Assembly: GCA_963828185.1 (NCBI GenBank)
Contig: CAWHDV010000001.1
Span: 124,001-188,000, forward strand
Direction of reading: 5' to 3'
Length of the DNA: 64,000 nucleotides
From: Rhodoblastus sp963828185
GTDB lineage: Bacteria; Pseudomonadota; Alphaproteobacteria; Rhizobiales; Beijerinckiaceae
Shown one piece after another: positions 8,630-16,895 of the stretch (position 1 is the first letter of the stretch; each line of letters starts with the position of its first letter). The notes under the pieces were generated by a model that was given only the letters and a program-made list of their open reading frames with translations, ran no database searches and was not told where the DNA came from. A program made the translations under genes and the position numbers.

Positions 8630-9253
8630 TCAGCCGTGCGCCGCCTCGACCAAGGCGAGCGCCGCAGCGAAAGCCGCCTCGACATTCAGGTCCGTGGTGT
8701 CGAGCAGACGGGCGTCCGGCGCCGGCTTCAACGGGGCCAAAGCCCGCTCGGAGTCGCGTTTGTCGCGCTTTCTGATGTCGTCGAGGATGGCGGCGTAATC
8801 GACCTTTTCGCCGCGTCCGCGCAGTTCCAGCGCGCGTCTTTGGGCGCGCGCCTCGGGACTGGCGGTCACGAAGATTTTAACTGTCGCCGCGGGCGCGATG
8901 ACCGTGCCGATGTCGCGTCCGTCGAGCACCGCGCCCTTTTCCCTGCCGGCGAAGGCCCGCTGCATGTCGATCAGCGCCGCGCGCACGGCGGGAATGGCGC
9001 CGACGACCGAGGCCGCCTCGCCCATTTCGCGCCCGCGCAGGCGCGCCTCGTCGAAATCGAGCAGAGCCAGCCCGCGCGCGGCGCTGACCGCCGCCTCGAC
9101 ATCGTCGGGCTTCGAGCCCTGGTCGAGCAGCACGCGCGCCGTCGCGCGGTAGAGCAGGCCAGTGTCGAGATGCGGCAGGCCGTAATGGGCGGCGAGGCGC
9201 CGCGCGAGCGTGCCCTTGCCCGACGCGGCGGGTCCGTCGATGGCGATGATCAT
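8630..9253 (-). CDS. cmk: Cytidylate kinase
   Basis: Phosphorylates CMP and dCMP with ATP. The 207-residue protein begins with the P-loop IAIDGPAASGKGTLA (residues 3-17), has the CMP-binding DTGLLYRA motif and the GAVLDGRDIGTVI motif near residue 115, and ends with the lid segment RALELRGRGEKVD. Its ATG overlaps the aroA stop (TGATG), so the two are translationally coupled. The aroA-cmk-rpsA order is widely conserved. Confidence 0.96.
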   Translation of the reverse strand: MIIAIDGPAASGKGTLARRLAAHYGLPHLDTGLLYRATARVLLDQGSKPDDVEAAVSAARGLALLDFDEARLRGREMGEAASVVGAIPAVRAALIDMQRAFAGREKGAVLDGRDIGTVIAPAATVKIFVTASPEARAQRRALELRGRGEKVDYAAILDDIRKRDKRDSERALAPLKPAPDARLLDTTDLNVEAAFAAALALVEAAHG

Positions 9254-10593
9254 CAGGAAAATTCCGCGCCGAGCCGGGCCATCAGCGGGCGGAAGGTCGG
9301 GAAGGACGTGGCGATCATGGTTTCGTCGTCGACCGTGACAGGTTTTTGCGACGCCAGGCCCATGACGAGAAAACTCATGGCGAGGCGGTGATCGAGATGG
9401 GTCTCGACCAGACCGCCGCCCAAAACCTCGCCCGCGCCGCCCTCGACGATCAGATCGTCGCCTTCAATCACCGCCTTGACGCCATTGGCGACGAGGCCCG
9501 CGGCCGTCGCCGCGAGACGGTCGGATTCCTTGACCCGCAATTCCTGCAAGCCGTTCATCCGCGTGACGCCGCGCGCAAAAGACGCGACCACGGCGAGGAT
9601 GAGATATTCGTCGATCATCGCCGGCGCGCGGGCGGCGGGAACATCAACTCCTGTCAGCTCGCTGGCCCGCACCCGCAGGTCCGCGACGTCCTCGCCGCCT
9701 TCCTCGCGCTTTTCCAGAATGTCGATGCGCGCGCCCATCTCCAGCAGCGTGGTGAGGAAGCCCGAGCGCAAGGGGTTCATCATCACCCCCTCGACGACGA
9801 TGTCCGAGCCCTTGACCAGCGCCGCCGCGGCGATCAGGAAGGCGGCGGAGGACGGGTCGGCCGGCACGACGATGGGCCTGGGGCGCAATTCCGGCCGGCC
9901 TTCGAGCGTGATCTTGCGGCCGTGTTCGCCGAAGGATTCCGACCGCACCTCGGCGCCGAAGAATTGCAGCATCTTCTCGGTATGGTCGCGGCTCGCCTCG
10001 CTTTCGATCACCGTCGTGCGCCCCAGGGCGTTCAGGCCGGCGAACAGCACCGCCGACTTGATCTGCGCCGAGGCGACTGGGGTGCGATATTCGATCGGGG
10101 CGGGATCGGACGCCCCCTTGAGCAGGATGGGGCAGCGGCCGCCTTCGGCCTGTTCCAGCACTTCCGCGCCCATCAGCACCAGCGGATCGAGGATGCGGCG
10201 CATTGGCCGCTTGCGCAGGGAAGCGTCGCCGTCGAAACGCGCGGATATCCCGTGGCCGCCGACGACGCCCATCATCAGGCGCGATCCCGTGCCGGCATTG
10301 CCGAAATCCAGCGTTTCGCTCGGCGCAAGCAGAGACCCAAGTCCGGCGCCGAAAATGCTCCAGCTTCCATTGCCGAGGCGCTCGATCTTCGCGCCGAGCG
10401 CTTCACAGGCGCGTCCGGTGTTGAGCACGTCCTCGCCTTCGAGCAGGCCTTCGACCCGCGTCTCGCCGACGGACAAAAGGCCGAGCAGGAAGGCGCGATG
10501 CGAAATGCTCTTGTCGCCCGGCGGTTTTACACGACCGCGAAGCGGGCCGCAGGCTCTTGCCGTCAGGGGGTTGCTCTGGGAAAATTCGGACAT
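9253..10593 (-). CDS. aroA: 3-phosphoshikimate 1-carboxyvinyltransferase (EPSP synthase)
   Basis: Sixth step of the shikimate pathway, joining phosphoenolpyruvate and shikimate 3-phosphate. At 446 residues it has both inverse alpha/beta domains. Visible motifs are KPPGDKSISHRAFLLG (about residues 23-38), LDFGNAGTGSRLMMG (near 94), FDGDASLRKRPM (near 120) and the C-terminal LRVKESDRLAA. NAGTGSRL with Ala rather than Gly in the PEP loop resembles the Agrobacterium CP4-like class II enzymes; class assignment from motifs only. The start ATG is at 10593 and the gene lies 33 bp after ccmG. Confidence 0.96.
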   Translation of the reverse strand: MSEFSQSNPLTARACGPLRGRVKPPGDKSISHRAFLLGLLSVGETRVEGLLEGEDVLNTGRACEALGAKIERLGNGSWSIFGAGLGSLLAPSETLDFGNAGTGSRLMMGVVGGHGISARFDGDASLRKRPMRRILDPLVLMGAEVLEQAEGGRCPILLKGASDPAPIEYRTPVASAQIKSAVLFAGLNALGRTTVIESEASRDHTEKMLQFFGAEVRSESFGEHGRKITLEGRPELRPRPIVVPADPSSAAFLIAAAALVKGSDIVVEGVMMNPLRSGFLTTLLEMGARIDILEKREEGGEDVADLRVRASELTGVDVPAARAPAMIDEYLILAVVASFARGVTRMNGLQELRVKESDRLAATAAGLVANGVKAVIEGDDLIVEGGAGEVLGGGLVETHLDHRLAMSFLVMGLASQKPVTVDDETMIATSFPTFRPLMARLGAEFS

Positions 10594-10626
10594 GGGAGGA
10601 GGCGGGTTTCCGGGGAGGGGGCGGCG

Positions 10627-11232
10627 TCAGCGCAAGGTTTTCTGGATTTGCGGCAGGATGATTTCGTTGAGCGCCTGCTCGGTGATCGGCCCGGTATATT
10701 TGTAGGCGATCACGCCGTCGCCACGCACGATGAACGTCTCGGGCACGCCGGTCAGTCCCCAGTCGATGCCGACGCGGCCCGACGCATCCGCGCCGATCGC
10801 GGCGTAGGAATCGCCGTCGGCGGCCAAAAAACTCCCGGCGTTGGCCGGATCGTCCTTGTAGTCGACGCCGACGAGCCGCACGCTCATCGCCCTGACCATT
10901 TGATTGTTGGCCAGCTGCTTCAAAACCGGATTTTCCAGCCGGCACGGCCCGCACCACGAGGCGAAGATATTGACCACCGTCGTCTGGCCCTTGCGCAGGT
11001 CAGCGTCCGACAGGCCCGGCTTTTTCGTCGCGGGCAGGGCGGGCAGGTTGAAGGCGGGCGCCTGCTGGCCGATCAGCGGCGAAGGCAGCACCGACGGATC
11101 GCCGCCCGCAAACAGCCGCAGCGCGAAAAGCCCGGCCAGGCCGGCAAAGGCCACCAGCGGCAGCGCCGCCAGCCAGCGACTTCCGCCGCCGGCGGCGAGA
11201 TCCTGCGTGGCAGCCAATTTGTCCTCGGTCAT
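10627..11232 (-). CDS. ccmG: Thiol:disulfide interchange protein CcmG/DsbE (cytochrome c maturation)
   Basis: CcmG is a membrane-anchored periplasmic thioredoxin that keeps the apocytochrome c CXXCH thiols reduced for haem attachment. The 201-residue protein has one N-terminal membrane helix (WLAALPLVAFAGLAGLFALRLF), then a thioredoxin fold with the active site FASWCGPCRLENP and the CcmG-type GLTGVPETFIV loop with cis-Pro. Its ATG overlaps the ccmD stop. It closes the ccmABCDG cluster; ccmE, ccmF and ccmH are not in this window. Confidence 0.94.
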   Translation of the reverse strand: MTEDKLAATQDLAAGGGSRWLAALPLVAFAGLAGLFALRLFAGGDPSVLPSPLIGQQAPAFNLPALPATKKPGLSDADLRKGQTTVVNIFASWCGPCRLENPVLKQLANNQMVRAMSVRLVGVDYKDDPANAGSFLAADGDSYAAIGADASGRVGIDWGLTGVPETFIVRGDGVIAYKYTGPITEQALNEIILPQIQKTLR

Positions 11233-11402
11233 CGCCGCTTCTCCTGATCCCGCTTCTCCTGGTCCCGTTTCTCCCGGTCGTCAAACCGCGCCAGCTTGTT
11301 CTTCAGGTCGCGATAATCGAGCGTGATCCTGGCGACCGTGAAACCGACGACCAAGGCGGCGAAGCCATAGGCCGCCGAGATATAAGGCGCATAATCCCTC
11401 AT
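11229..11402 (-). CDS. ccmD: Haem exporter protein CcmD
   Basis: This is a short 57-residue membrane protein starting MRDYAPYISAAYG, with one helix (YGFAALVVGFTVARITLDY) and a charged tail: the CcmD pattern. CcmD helps release holo-CcmE from the CcmABC transporter. Its ATG overlaps the ccmC stop (ATGA) and its stop overlaps the ccmG ATG (ATGA), so ccmC-ccmD-ccmG are translationally coupled. The tail REKRDQEKRDQEKRR is encoded by three 15-base tandem repeats. Confidence 0.9.
   Translation of the reverse strand: MRDYAPYISAAYGFAALVVGFTVARITLDYRDLKNKLARFDDREKRDQEKRDQEKRR
11236..11280 (-). repeat. Three 15-bp tandem repeats in the 3' end of ccmD
   Basis: Copies at 11236-11250, 11251-11265 and 11266-11280 differ at only a few positions (plus-strand unit CGCTTCTCCTGATCC, then CGCTTCTCCTGGTCC and CGTTTCTCCCGGTCG). 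They encode the charged repeat EKRDQ. Because the unit is 15 bp, gain or loss of copies keeps the ccmD frame. Confidence 0.9.
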
Positions 11403-12151
11403 TGCGCCGCCTCCGCCGCATATTCGGGGTCTTCGGCGCTGGCCGCGAGGATGCTCAGGCGGCGCAGCCGGCGGCGCAGGATCTCGTTGCGCACCGCCAT
11501 CAGGTGCAAGGTGAAGAACAACAGCGTGAAACCCAGCGCCATGACGATCAGCGGCCACAGCATCGAGGGCGATATCGCGGGACCGCCGAGGCGGAACACC
11601 GACGACGACTGGTGAAGCGTGTTCCACCAGTCGACCGAGAATTTGATGATCGGAATGTTGACCACGCCGACGAGCGTCAGGATGGCTGCGGCGCGCGCCG
11701 CCTGGGCCGGCTCCTCGATGGTCTGCCACAGGCCGATCAATCCGAGATAGATCAGGAGCAGCACCAGTTCGGAGGTGAGCCGCGCGTCCCACACCCACCA
11801 CGTCCCCCACATCGGCTTGCCCCACAAGGAGCCGGTGACGAGGCAGACCAGGGTGAAAGCGGCGCCAAGCGGCGCCGCGGCCTTTTGCGCCGCATCGGCG
11901 AGCGGATGGCGCCAGACCAGCGTGCCGAGGGCTGCGGACGCCATGACCATGTAGCACATCATGCCGAGCCAGGCCGAGGGCACGTGCAGATACATGATCT
12001 TGACGGAATTGCCCTGCTGGTAGTCGTCCGGCGCGATGAAGAAGGTCAGGTACAGGCCGACGGCGAGCGCAAGCGCGGCCAAGCCCGCGAGCCACGGGAT
12101 CAGCCGGGCGGCGAGCGCCAGGAAATGCGTCGGATTGGCGTATTTGAGCAT
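11399..12151 (-). CDS. ccmC: Haem exporter permease CcmC
   Basis: CcmC delivers haem to CcmE on the periplasmic side. The 250-residue protein has six membrane helices and the haem-handling tryptophan-rich signature WGTWWVWDARLTSELVLLLIYLG (about residues 114-136 in total), with conserved histidines on either side (near MYLHVPSAW and NTLHQSSS). The start is ATG 12151. A gap of about 160 bp separates it from ccmB, while its stop overlaps ccmD. Confidence 0.95.
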   Translation of the reverse strand: MLKYANPTHFLALAARLIPWLAGLAALALAVGLYLTFFIAPDDYQQGNSVKIMYLHVPSAWLGMMCYMVMASAALGTLVWRHPLADAAQKAAAPLGAAFTLVCLVTGSLWGKPMWGTWWVWDARLTSELVLLLIYLGLIGLWQTIEEPAQAARAAAILTLVGVVNIPIIKFSVDWWNTLHQSSSVFRLGGPAISPSMLWPLIVMALGFTLLFFTLHLMAVRNEILRRRLRRLSILAASAEDPEYAAEAAQ

Positions 12152-12311
12152 CGATCCCCAGTCCGATTCTCGCAGGCTTTTGCTGCTTGATTAGGCGCGC
12201 GCGCCAGCAAATGCAATTCGTTCCCGGCGCCAGCGCGTCGAAAAGGCGGCGAAAACCGGTCGCCCGCCTTTTTCGCCGACCTTTCAACCTTCTCTGGTCA
12301 ACCCTCTCTTG

Positions 12312-12983
12312 TCAGCCCTCTCTTGCGCGCAGGGCGGCGGCGGCGGCGAAGGGCGCGCCGGCGACGCTCGCCAGCGACAGCGCGCACAGGATCAGGAACG
12401 GCGTGTGGAAAGGCACGGTTCCCCCCGTCGCCGCGGAAGCGCTGGCGACGCCGAAGATCAGCACCGGCGTGGTCAGCGGCAGGATCAGCACCGCCATCAG
12501 CAGGCCGCCGCGCCGCAGGCCGGCGGTCAGCGCCGCGCCGATCGCCCCGAGCAAGGTGAGCGCCGGCGTGCCCGCAATGAGCGAGGCGGCGACGCCCGCC
12601 AGCGCTTTCGGCTCCATGCCGAAGGTCAGGCCGAGCAGCGGCGCGGCGGCGACCAGAGGCAGGGCGGTTAGGCCCCAATGCGCCGCGCATTTGACCAGCA
12701 CAACCAGCTCCATCGGCGTCGCCGCCATGGAAAAGAGATCGAGCGAGCCGTCGTCGGCGTCGGTCTGGAACAGCCGGTCGAGGCCAAGCAGCGTGGCGAG
12801 CAGTGCGGAGATCCACAGGATCGCCGGGCCGATGCGCGACAAAAGGTTCAGGTCCGGCCCGATGGCGAAAGGCGTGAGGCTGACGAGAATGAGAAAGAAC
12901 ACCACGCCCATGGCGCCGCCGCCGCCGACGCTGCGGGCGATGCGCACTTCGCGCCAGAACAGGGCGGCGAGCGGCGAAATCAT
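12312..12983 (-). CDS. ccmB: Haem exporter permease CcmB
   Basis: This is the permease subunit of the CcmAB ABC transporter needed for release of holo-CcmE. It has 223 residues and about six hydrophobic helices. The family's conserved features are the N-terminal LFWREVRIARSVGG and the FQTDADDGSLDLF loop near residue 72. Its ATG overlaps the ccmA stop (TGATG), so it is coupled to ccmA. Short imperfect repeats (TCTCTTGTCAGCCC-like) surround the stop codon. Confidence 0.94.
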   Translation of the reverse strand: MISPLAALFWREVRIARSVGGGGAMGVVFFLILVSLTPFAIGPDLNLLSRIGPAILWISALLATLLGLDRLFQTDADDGSLDLFSMAATPMELVVLVKCAAHWGLTALPLVAAAPLLGLTFGMEPKALAGVAASLIAGTPALTLLGAIGAALTAGLRRGGLLMAVLILPLTTPVLIFGVASASAATGGTVPFHTPFLILCALSLASVAGAPFAAAAALRAREG

Positions 12984-13657
12984 CAGGCCGCTCCGGCGAG
13001 GTTTTGCGCGGGACGCGCGTCGAGGCGCAATTCTTTCGCGTCGAGGAGGCCGAGCGGCGCGTGGGTGGCGGCGATGATCATGCCGCCCTGCGCGCGGTGC
13101 GCGGCCATGCTTTCGGCGAAGGTCGCCTGCGAGCCCACATCGAGCGCCGTCGCCGGCTCATCGAGAATCCACACCGGACGCGGCGCCACGAACAGTCGCG
13201 CCAGGGCGACGCGGCGCTTTTGTCCGGCCGAGAGATAGGCGACGGGAAAATCGCCGACGCGCGCCAGCCCGACTTTTTGCAGGGCCTGTTGCGGCGAAAG
13301 CCCGCGCGCTTTCGAGGCCGACAGCATCAAGCCCCAGAATTCGAGATTGTCGAGCGCCGTCAGCGCCGCCTTCAACCCGTCGGCATGGCCGATGTAATGC
13401 GCCTGTTCGGCCAGGGTCTCAGCCTCTCCGCCGCAAGAAAAAACCAATTCGCCCGCGCTCATCGGCAACAGGCCCGCGAGCGCGCGCAAAAGAGTCGACT
13501 TGCCGGCGCCGTTGCGTCCGAGCACCAGCAGCGCTTCGCCCGAGGCGAGATCGAAGCTGATGTCCCTGACGATGGCGCGTCCGCCGCGATCGACGCGCAC
13601 GCCTCGCGCGGCAAGGGCTGGCGCGGCAAGAGTTCGCGGCTCAAAAGTCTGGGACAA
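12983..13657 (-). CDS. ccmA: Haem exporter ATP-binding protein CcmA
   Basis: ATPase of the CcmABC complex. Visible are Walker A GRNGAGKSTLL, the signature AYLSAGQKRRVALARL, Walker B VWILDEPATALD and the H-loop AATHA. The frame is open to a TTG at 13717, but the TTG at 13657 (encoding MSQTFEPRT) is preceded by GAGGAATTC and gives a normal 224-residue CcmA, so it is preferred. The gene is divergent from acnA, an arrangement common in Rhizobiales. It heads the ccmABCDG-aroA-cmk gene run. Confidence 0.92.
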   Translation of the reverse strand: MSQTFEPRTLAAPALAARGVRVDRGGRAIVRDISFDLASGEALLVLGRNGAGKSTLLRALAGLLPMSAGELVFSCGGEAETLAEQAHYIGHADGLKAALTALDNLEFWGLMLSASKARGLSPQQALQKVGLARVGDFPVAYLSAGQKRRVALARLFVAPRPVWILDEPATALDVGSQATFAESMAAHRAQGGMIIAATHAPLGLLDAKELRLDARPAQNLAGAA

Positions 13658-13724
13658 GAATTCCTCGTGCCTCGTCGGCCAATGCGGGAAGGCGCCAAAT
13701 TTCCGTGAGCGCCGCAACTTTCGT

Positions 13725-13758
13725 TTGTGTAGCCTGCGAATAGAGATTTATCTATAAG
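13725..13758 (+). promoter_or_regulatory. Possible acnA promoter
   Basis: In the ccmA-acnA divergent gap, TTGTGT (13725-13730) lies 18 bases before TATCTA (13749-13754), which overlaps TATAAG (13753-13758). Both are plausible sigma-70-type elements about 45-75 bp before the acnA ATG. Assigned by eye only. Confidence 0.3.
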
Positions 13759-13800
13759 CCATCTCATCGAAAGCATTCTCTTTTCCGGGATCTCCCTGCG

Positions 13801-16524
13801 ATGGCTTCACTCGACAGCTTCAAATGCCGCAAGACCCTCAAGGTCGGCGCCAGATCCTATCATTATTTCTCGCTCAAGGCGGCCGAGAAGAACGGCTTGG
13901 CGGGCATTTCGCAATTGCCCTATTCGATGAAGGTGCTGCTCGAAAACCTGCTGCGGCATGAAGACGGCCGCACGGTCACCAAAGAAGACATCCTCGGCGT
14001 CGCCGAATGGATCAACAACAAGGGCGCGGTGGAGAAGGAAATCGCCTTCCGTCCGGCGCGCGTGCTGATGCAGGATTTCACCGGCGTTCCCGCCGTGGTC
14101 GATCTCGCCGCCATGCGCGACGGCCTCACCGCGCTCGGCGGCGATCCGGAAAAAATCAATCCGCTGGTTCCCGTCGATCTCGTCATCGACCATTCGGTGA
14201 TCGTCGACGCGTTCGGCAGCAAGTCGGCGCTGAAAACCAATGTCGATCACGAATATGCGCGCAATGGCGAGCGCTACACGTTCCTCAAATGGGGCCAGGA
14301 CGCCTTTTCGAATTTCTCCGTCGTGCCGCCAGGCACCGGCATCTGCCACCAGGTCAATATCGAATATCTCGCCCAGACCGTGTGGACCCGCAAGGAAAAA
14401 CACCACGCGCGCGGCAAGGCGGTCAATGTGGAGGTCGCCTATCCCGACACGCTGGTCGGCACGGACTCGCACACCACCATGGTCAACGGCCTGTCGGTTT
14501 TGGGGTGGGGCGTCGGGGGCATCGAGGCGGAAGCGGCCATGCTCGGCCAGCCGCAATCCATGCTGCTGCCGGAAGTCATCGGCTTCAAGCTGATCGGCAA
14601 GCTCAAGGAAGGCGTCACCGCCACCGATCTGGTGCTCACCGTCACGCAAATGTTGCGCAAAAAGGGCGTGGTCGGCAAGTTCGTCGAATTCTTCGGCCCC
14701 GGCCTCGACGCCCTGGCTTTGACCGACCGCGCGACCATCGCCAACATGGGTCCGGAATATGGCGCGACCTGCGGCTTCTTCCCGGTGGACGCCGAAACCA
14801 TCGACTATCTCGGAAAAACCGGCCGCAAGCCGGCGCGTGTCGCGCTGGTCGAGAAATACGCGCGCGCCCAGGGCTTGTTCCGCACCCGCGCGGCGCCTGA
14901 GCCGGTGTTCAGCGACACGGTCGAGCTCGAACTCGGCGCCGTCGTGCCGTCGCTCGCCGGCCCGAAGCGCCCGGAAGGCCGCATCGCGCTGGAATCCGTC
15001 GCCGCCGGCTTTTCGAGCGCAATGGACGCCGAGTACAACAAAATCGGCCACATCGCCGAGCGCTACAAGGTTGAAGGCGAAAAGTTCGACCTCGGCCAGG
15101 GCGACGTGGTCATCGCCGCCATCACCTCCTGCACCAACACCTCGAACCCCAGCGTGCTGATGGGCGCGGGCCTGCTCGCGCGCAACGCGGTGGCCGCCGG
15201 CCTGACTGTCGCTCCGTGGGTAAAGACTTCGCTGGCGCCGGGATCGCAGGTGGTGGCCGAATATCTGTCGAAATCCGGCCTGCAAAAGTCGCTCGACAAG
15301 CTCGGCTTCAACCTCGTCGGCTTCGGCTGCACCACCTGCATCGGCAATTCCGGCCCGCTGCCGGAGAAAATCTCCAAGTCGATCAACGCCAACGGCATTG
15401 TGGCCGCCGCCGTTCTCTCGGGAAACCGCAATTTCGAGGGCCGCGTCTCCCCCGACGTGCAGGCCAATTATCTCGCCTCGCCGCCGCTGGTGGTCGCCTA
15501 CGCCCTGGCCGGTTCGGTGCAAAAAGACCTCACCACGGAGCCGCTCGGCCACAACAAGAAGGGCGAGCCGATCTTCCTGAAGGACATCTGGCCGACCTCG
15601 CAGGAAATCCAGGCCTTCATTCGCAAGAACGTGACGAAAGCGCTGTTCAAGACCAAATACGCCGATGTGTTCAAGGGCGACGTGCACTGGCGCAGGGTGA
15701 AGGCGCCGCAAAGCCAGACCTACGCCTGGGACAAGAAATCGACCTATGTGCAGAACCCGCCCTATTTCAAGGGCATCAGCATGGAGCCCAAGCCGGTGAC
15801 CGACATCGAGGGCGCGCGCGTCCTCGCCCTGTTCGGCGACAAGATCACCACCGACCACATTTCACCCGCCGGCTCGATCAAGGCGGCCTCGCCCGCCGGC
15901 AAATATCTCATCGCCAACAAGGTGAAGCCGGAAGATTTCAACCAGTACGGCACGCGGCGCGGCAACCACGAAGTAATGATGCGCGGCACCTTCGCCAATA
16001 TCCGCATCAAGAATTTCATGCTCGCCGACGCCGAGGGCAATGCGCCCGAAGGCGGCAACACCAAATTCTTCCCCGGCGGCGACGTCATGTCGATCTACGA
16101 CGCGGCGATGAAATACGGAAAGGCTAGGGTTCCGCTGGTGGTGTTCGCCGGCATCGAATACGGCAACGGGTCTTCGCGCGATTGGGCGGCCAAGGGCACG
16201 AATTTGCTCGGCGTGCGCGCCGTCGTCGCCCAGAGTTTTGAACGCATCCACCGCTCCAATCTCGTCGGCATGGGCGTCCTGCCGTTGACGTTCGAAGAGG
16301 GCACGAGCTGGAAGACGCTGGGGCTGAAGGGCGACGAACTCGTGACGATCAAGGGTCTGACCGAATTGACGCCGCGGCAAAAAATGGAAATCGAGATCAC
16401 CTTCGGCGACGGCTCGGTGAAGGTGGTTCCGGTCAACTCGCGCATCCAGACGGCGGACGAGATCGAATATTACAAGAACGGCGGCATTTTGCATTATGTG
16501 CTGCGGCAGCTTGCTGTGGCGTGA
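13801..16524 (+). CDS. acnA: Aconitate hydratase A
   Basis: TCA-cycle isomerisation of citrate to isocitrate via a [4Fe-4S] cluster. The 907-residue length is typical of AcnA/IRP-type aconitases. The three cluster cysteines lie in ITSCTNTSNP and GFGCTTCIGNSGPL. The C-terminal swivel domain carries GDKITTDHISPAG and FAGIEYGNGSSRDWAAKG. AcnA is normally stress-resistant compared with AcnB. A second, unrelated-order aconitase (acnB) lies 1.6 kb downstream, so one of them may serve as 2-methylisocitrate dehydratase or be used under different iron or oxygen supply. Confidence 0.97.
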   Translation: MASLDSFKCRKTLKVGARSYHYFSLKAAEKNGLAGISQLPYSMKVLLENLLRHEDGRTVTKEDILGVAEWINNKGAVEKEIAFRPARVLMQDFTGVPAVVDLAAMRDGLTALGGDPEKINPLVPVDLVIDHSVIVDAFGSKSALKTNVDHEYARNGERYTFLKWGQDAFSNFSVVPPGTGICHQVNIEYLAQTVWTRKEKHHARGKAVNVEVAYPDTLVGTDSHTTMVNGLSVLGWGVGGIEAEAAMLGQPQSMLLPEVIGFKLIGKLKEGVTATDLVLTVTQMLRKKGVVGKFVEFFGPGLDALALTDRATIANMGPEYGATCGFFPVDAETIDYLGKTGRKPARVALVEKYARAQGLFRTRAAPEPVFSDTVELELGAVVPSLAGPKRPEGRIALESVAAGFSSAMDAEYNKIGHIAERYKVEGEKFDLGQGDVVIAAITSCTNTSNPSVLMGAGLLARNAVAAGLTVAPWVKTSLAPGSQVVAEYLSKSGLQKSLDKLGFNLVGFGCTTCIGNSGPLPEKISKSINANGIVAAAVLSGNRNFEGRVSPDVQANYLASPPLVVAYALAGSVQKDLTTEPLGHNKKGEPIFLKDIWPTSQEIQAFIRKNVTKALFKTKYADVFKGDVHWRRVKAPQSQTYAWDKKSTYVQNPPYFKGISMEPKPVTDIEGARVLALFGDKITTDHISPAGSIKAASPAGKYLIANKVKPEDFNQYGTRRGNHEVMMRGTFANIRIKNFMLADAEGNAPEGGNTKFFPGGDVMSIYDAAMKYGKARVPLVVFAGIEYGNGSSRDWAAKGTNLLGVRAVVAQSFERIHRSNLVGMGVLPLTFEEGTSWKTLGLKGDELVTIKGLTELTPRQKMEIEITFGDGSVKVVPVNSRIQTADEIEYYKNGGILHYVLRQLAVA

Positions 16525-16552
16525 CGGGGGCTGCGGCCTGAATGATGGGAAG

Positions 16553-16582
16553 CCGTCGGATTTTTATTCCGGCGGTTTTTTT
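16553..16582 (+). terminator. Rho-independent terminator of acnA
   Basis: An 8-bp stem, CCGTCGGA against TCCGGCGG with one G-T pair and loop TTTTTAT, is followed by seven T. It lies 28 bp after the acnA stop. Confidence 0.85.
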
Positions 16583-16671
16583 CGACATCCACGCCGGGAC
16601 GTTGCCTCTACGGCGCCAGACATGGCGCCTGCGCCGTTTTTCCAGTATCATTCGGCGCATGAGGACGAGAT

Positions 16672-16740
16672 ATGGCCGAAAACGTGACCAATGAACTTTT
16701 GCTGGAGACGCTCAAGGCCATCCGAGTCCAGCTTCAATAA
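16672..16740 (+). pseudogene. Remnant of a small coiled-coil protein gene
   Basis: The frame MAENVTNELLLETLKAIRVQ is preceded by GAGGACGAG and stops after 22 codons. It reads like the N-terminus of a family of small, coiled-coil hypothetical proteins often found in alphaproteobacterial accessory DNA, but the expected continuation is absent in all frames. It is best seen as a truncated relic; family membership is from memory of the motif only. Confidence 0.35.
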
Positions 16741-16895
16741 CGGCGGAGAGCTTACAATTCGGATTGACGGCCTGAAACGAGCAAGGGCCGTAATGGATGT
16801 TATTTTCGGCGGTCGCTGAAAGGCCGGCCTGCCGTTGGCATTCCGCCCTATGCCGCCGCGACGGGTAAACCATGGCCCGCCGCAAATCACTGGCC

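Larger units (their letters stand above)
16525..16895 (+). other. Gene-poor stretch after acnA
   Basis: About 370 bp between acnA and the FUSC gene. It holds the acnA terminator and a 22-codon gene remnant, both listed separately. From 16741 to 16895 no convincing coding frame, RNA or repeat is seen. Confidence 0.6.

Noticed and set aside
12290..12325. TCTCTGGTCAACCC/TCTCTTGTCAGCCC repeats near the ccmB stop as a regulatory element
   Set aside because: Only two and a half imperfect copies, with no match to a known site. Probably a small local duplication.
13807..15858. A 683-codon open frame antisense to acnA
   Set aside because: It mirrors the codon structure of acnA in GC-rich DNA, has no recognisable domain and lacks a ribosome site. 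The same holds for long antisense frames over rpsA, acnB, asd, the YegD gene, the Mic60 gene, leuC and acs.
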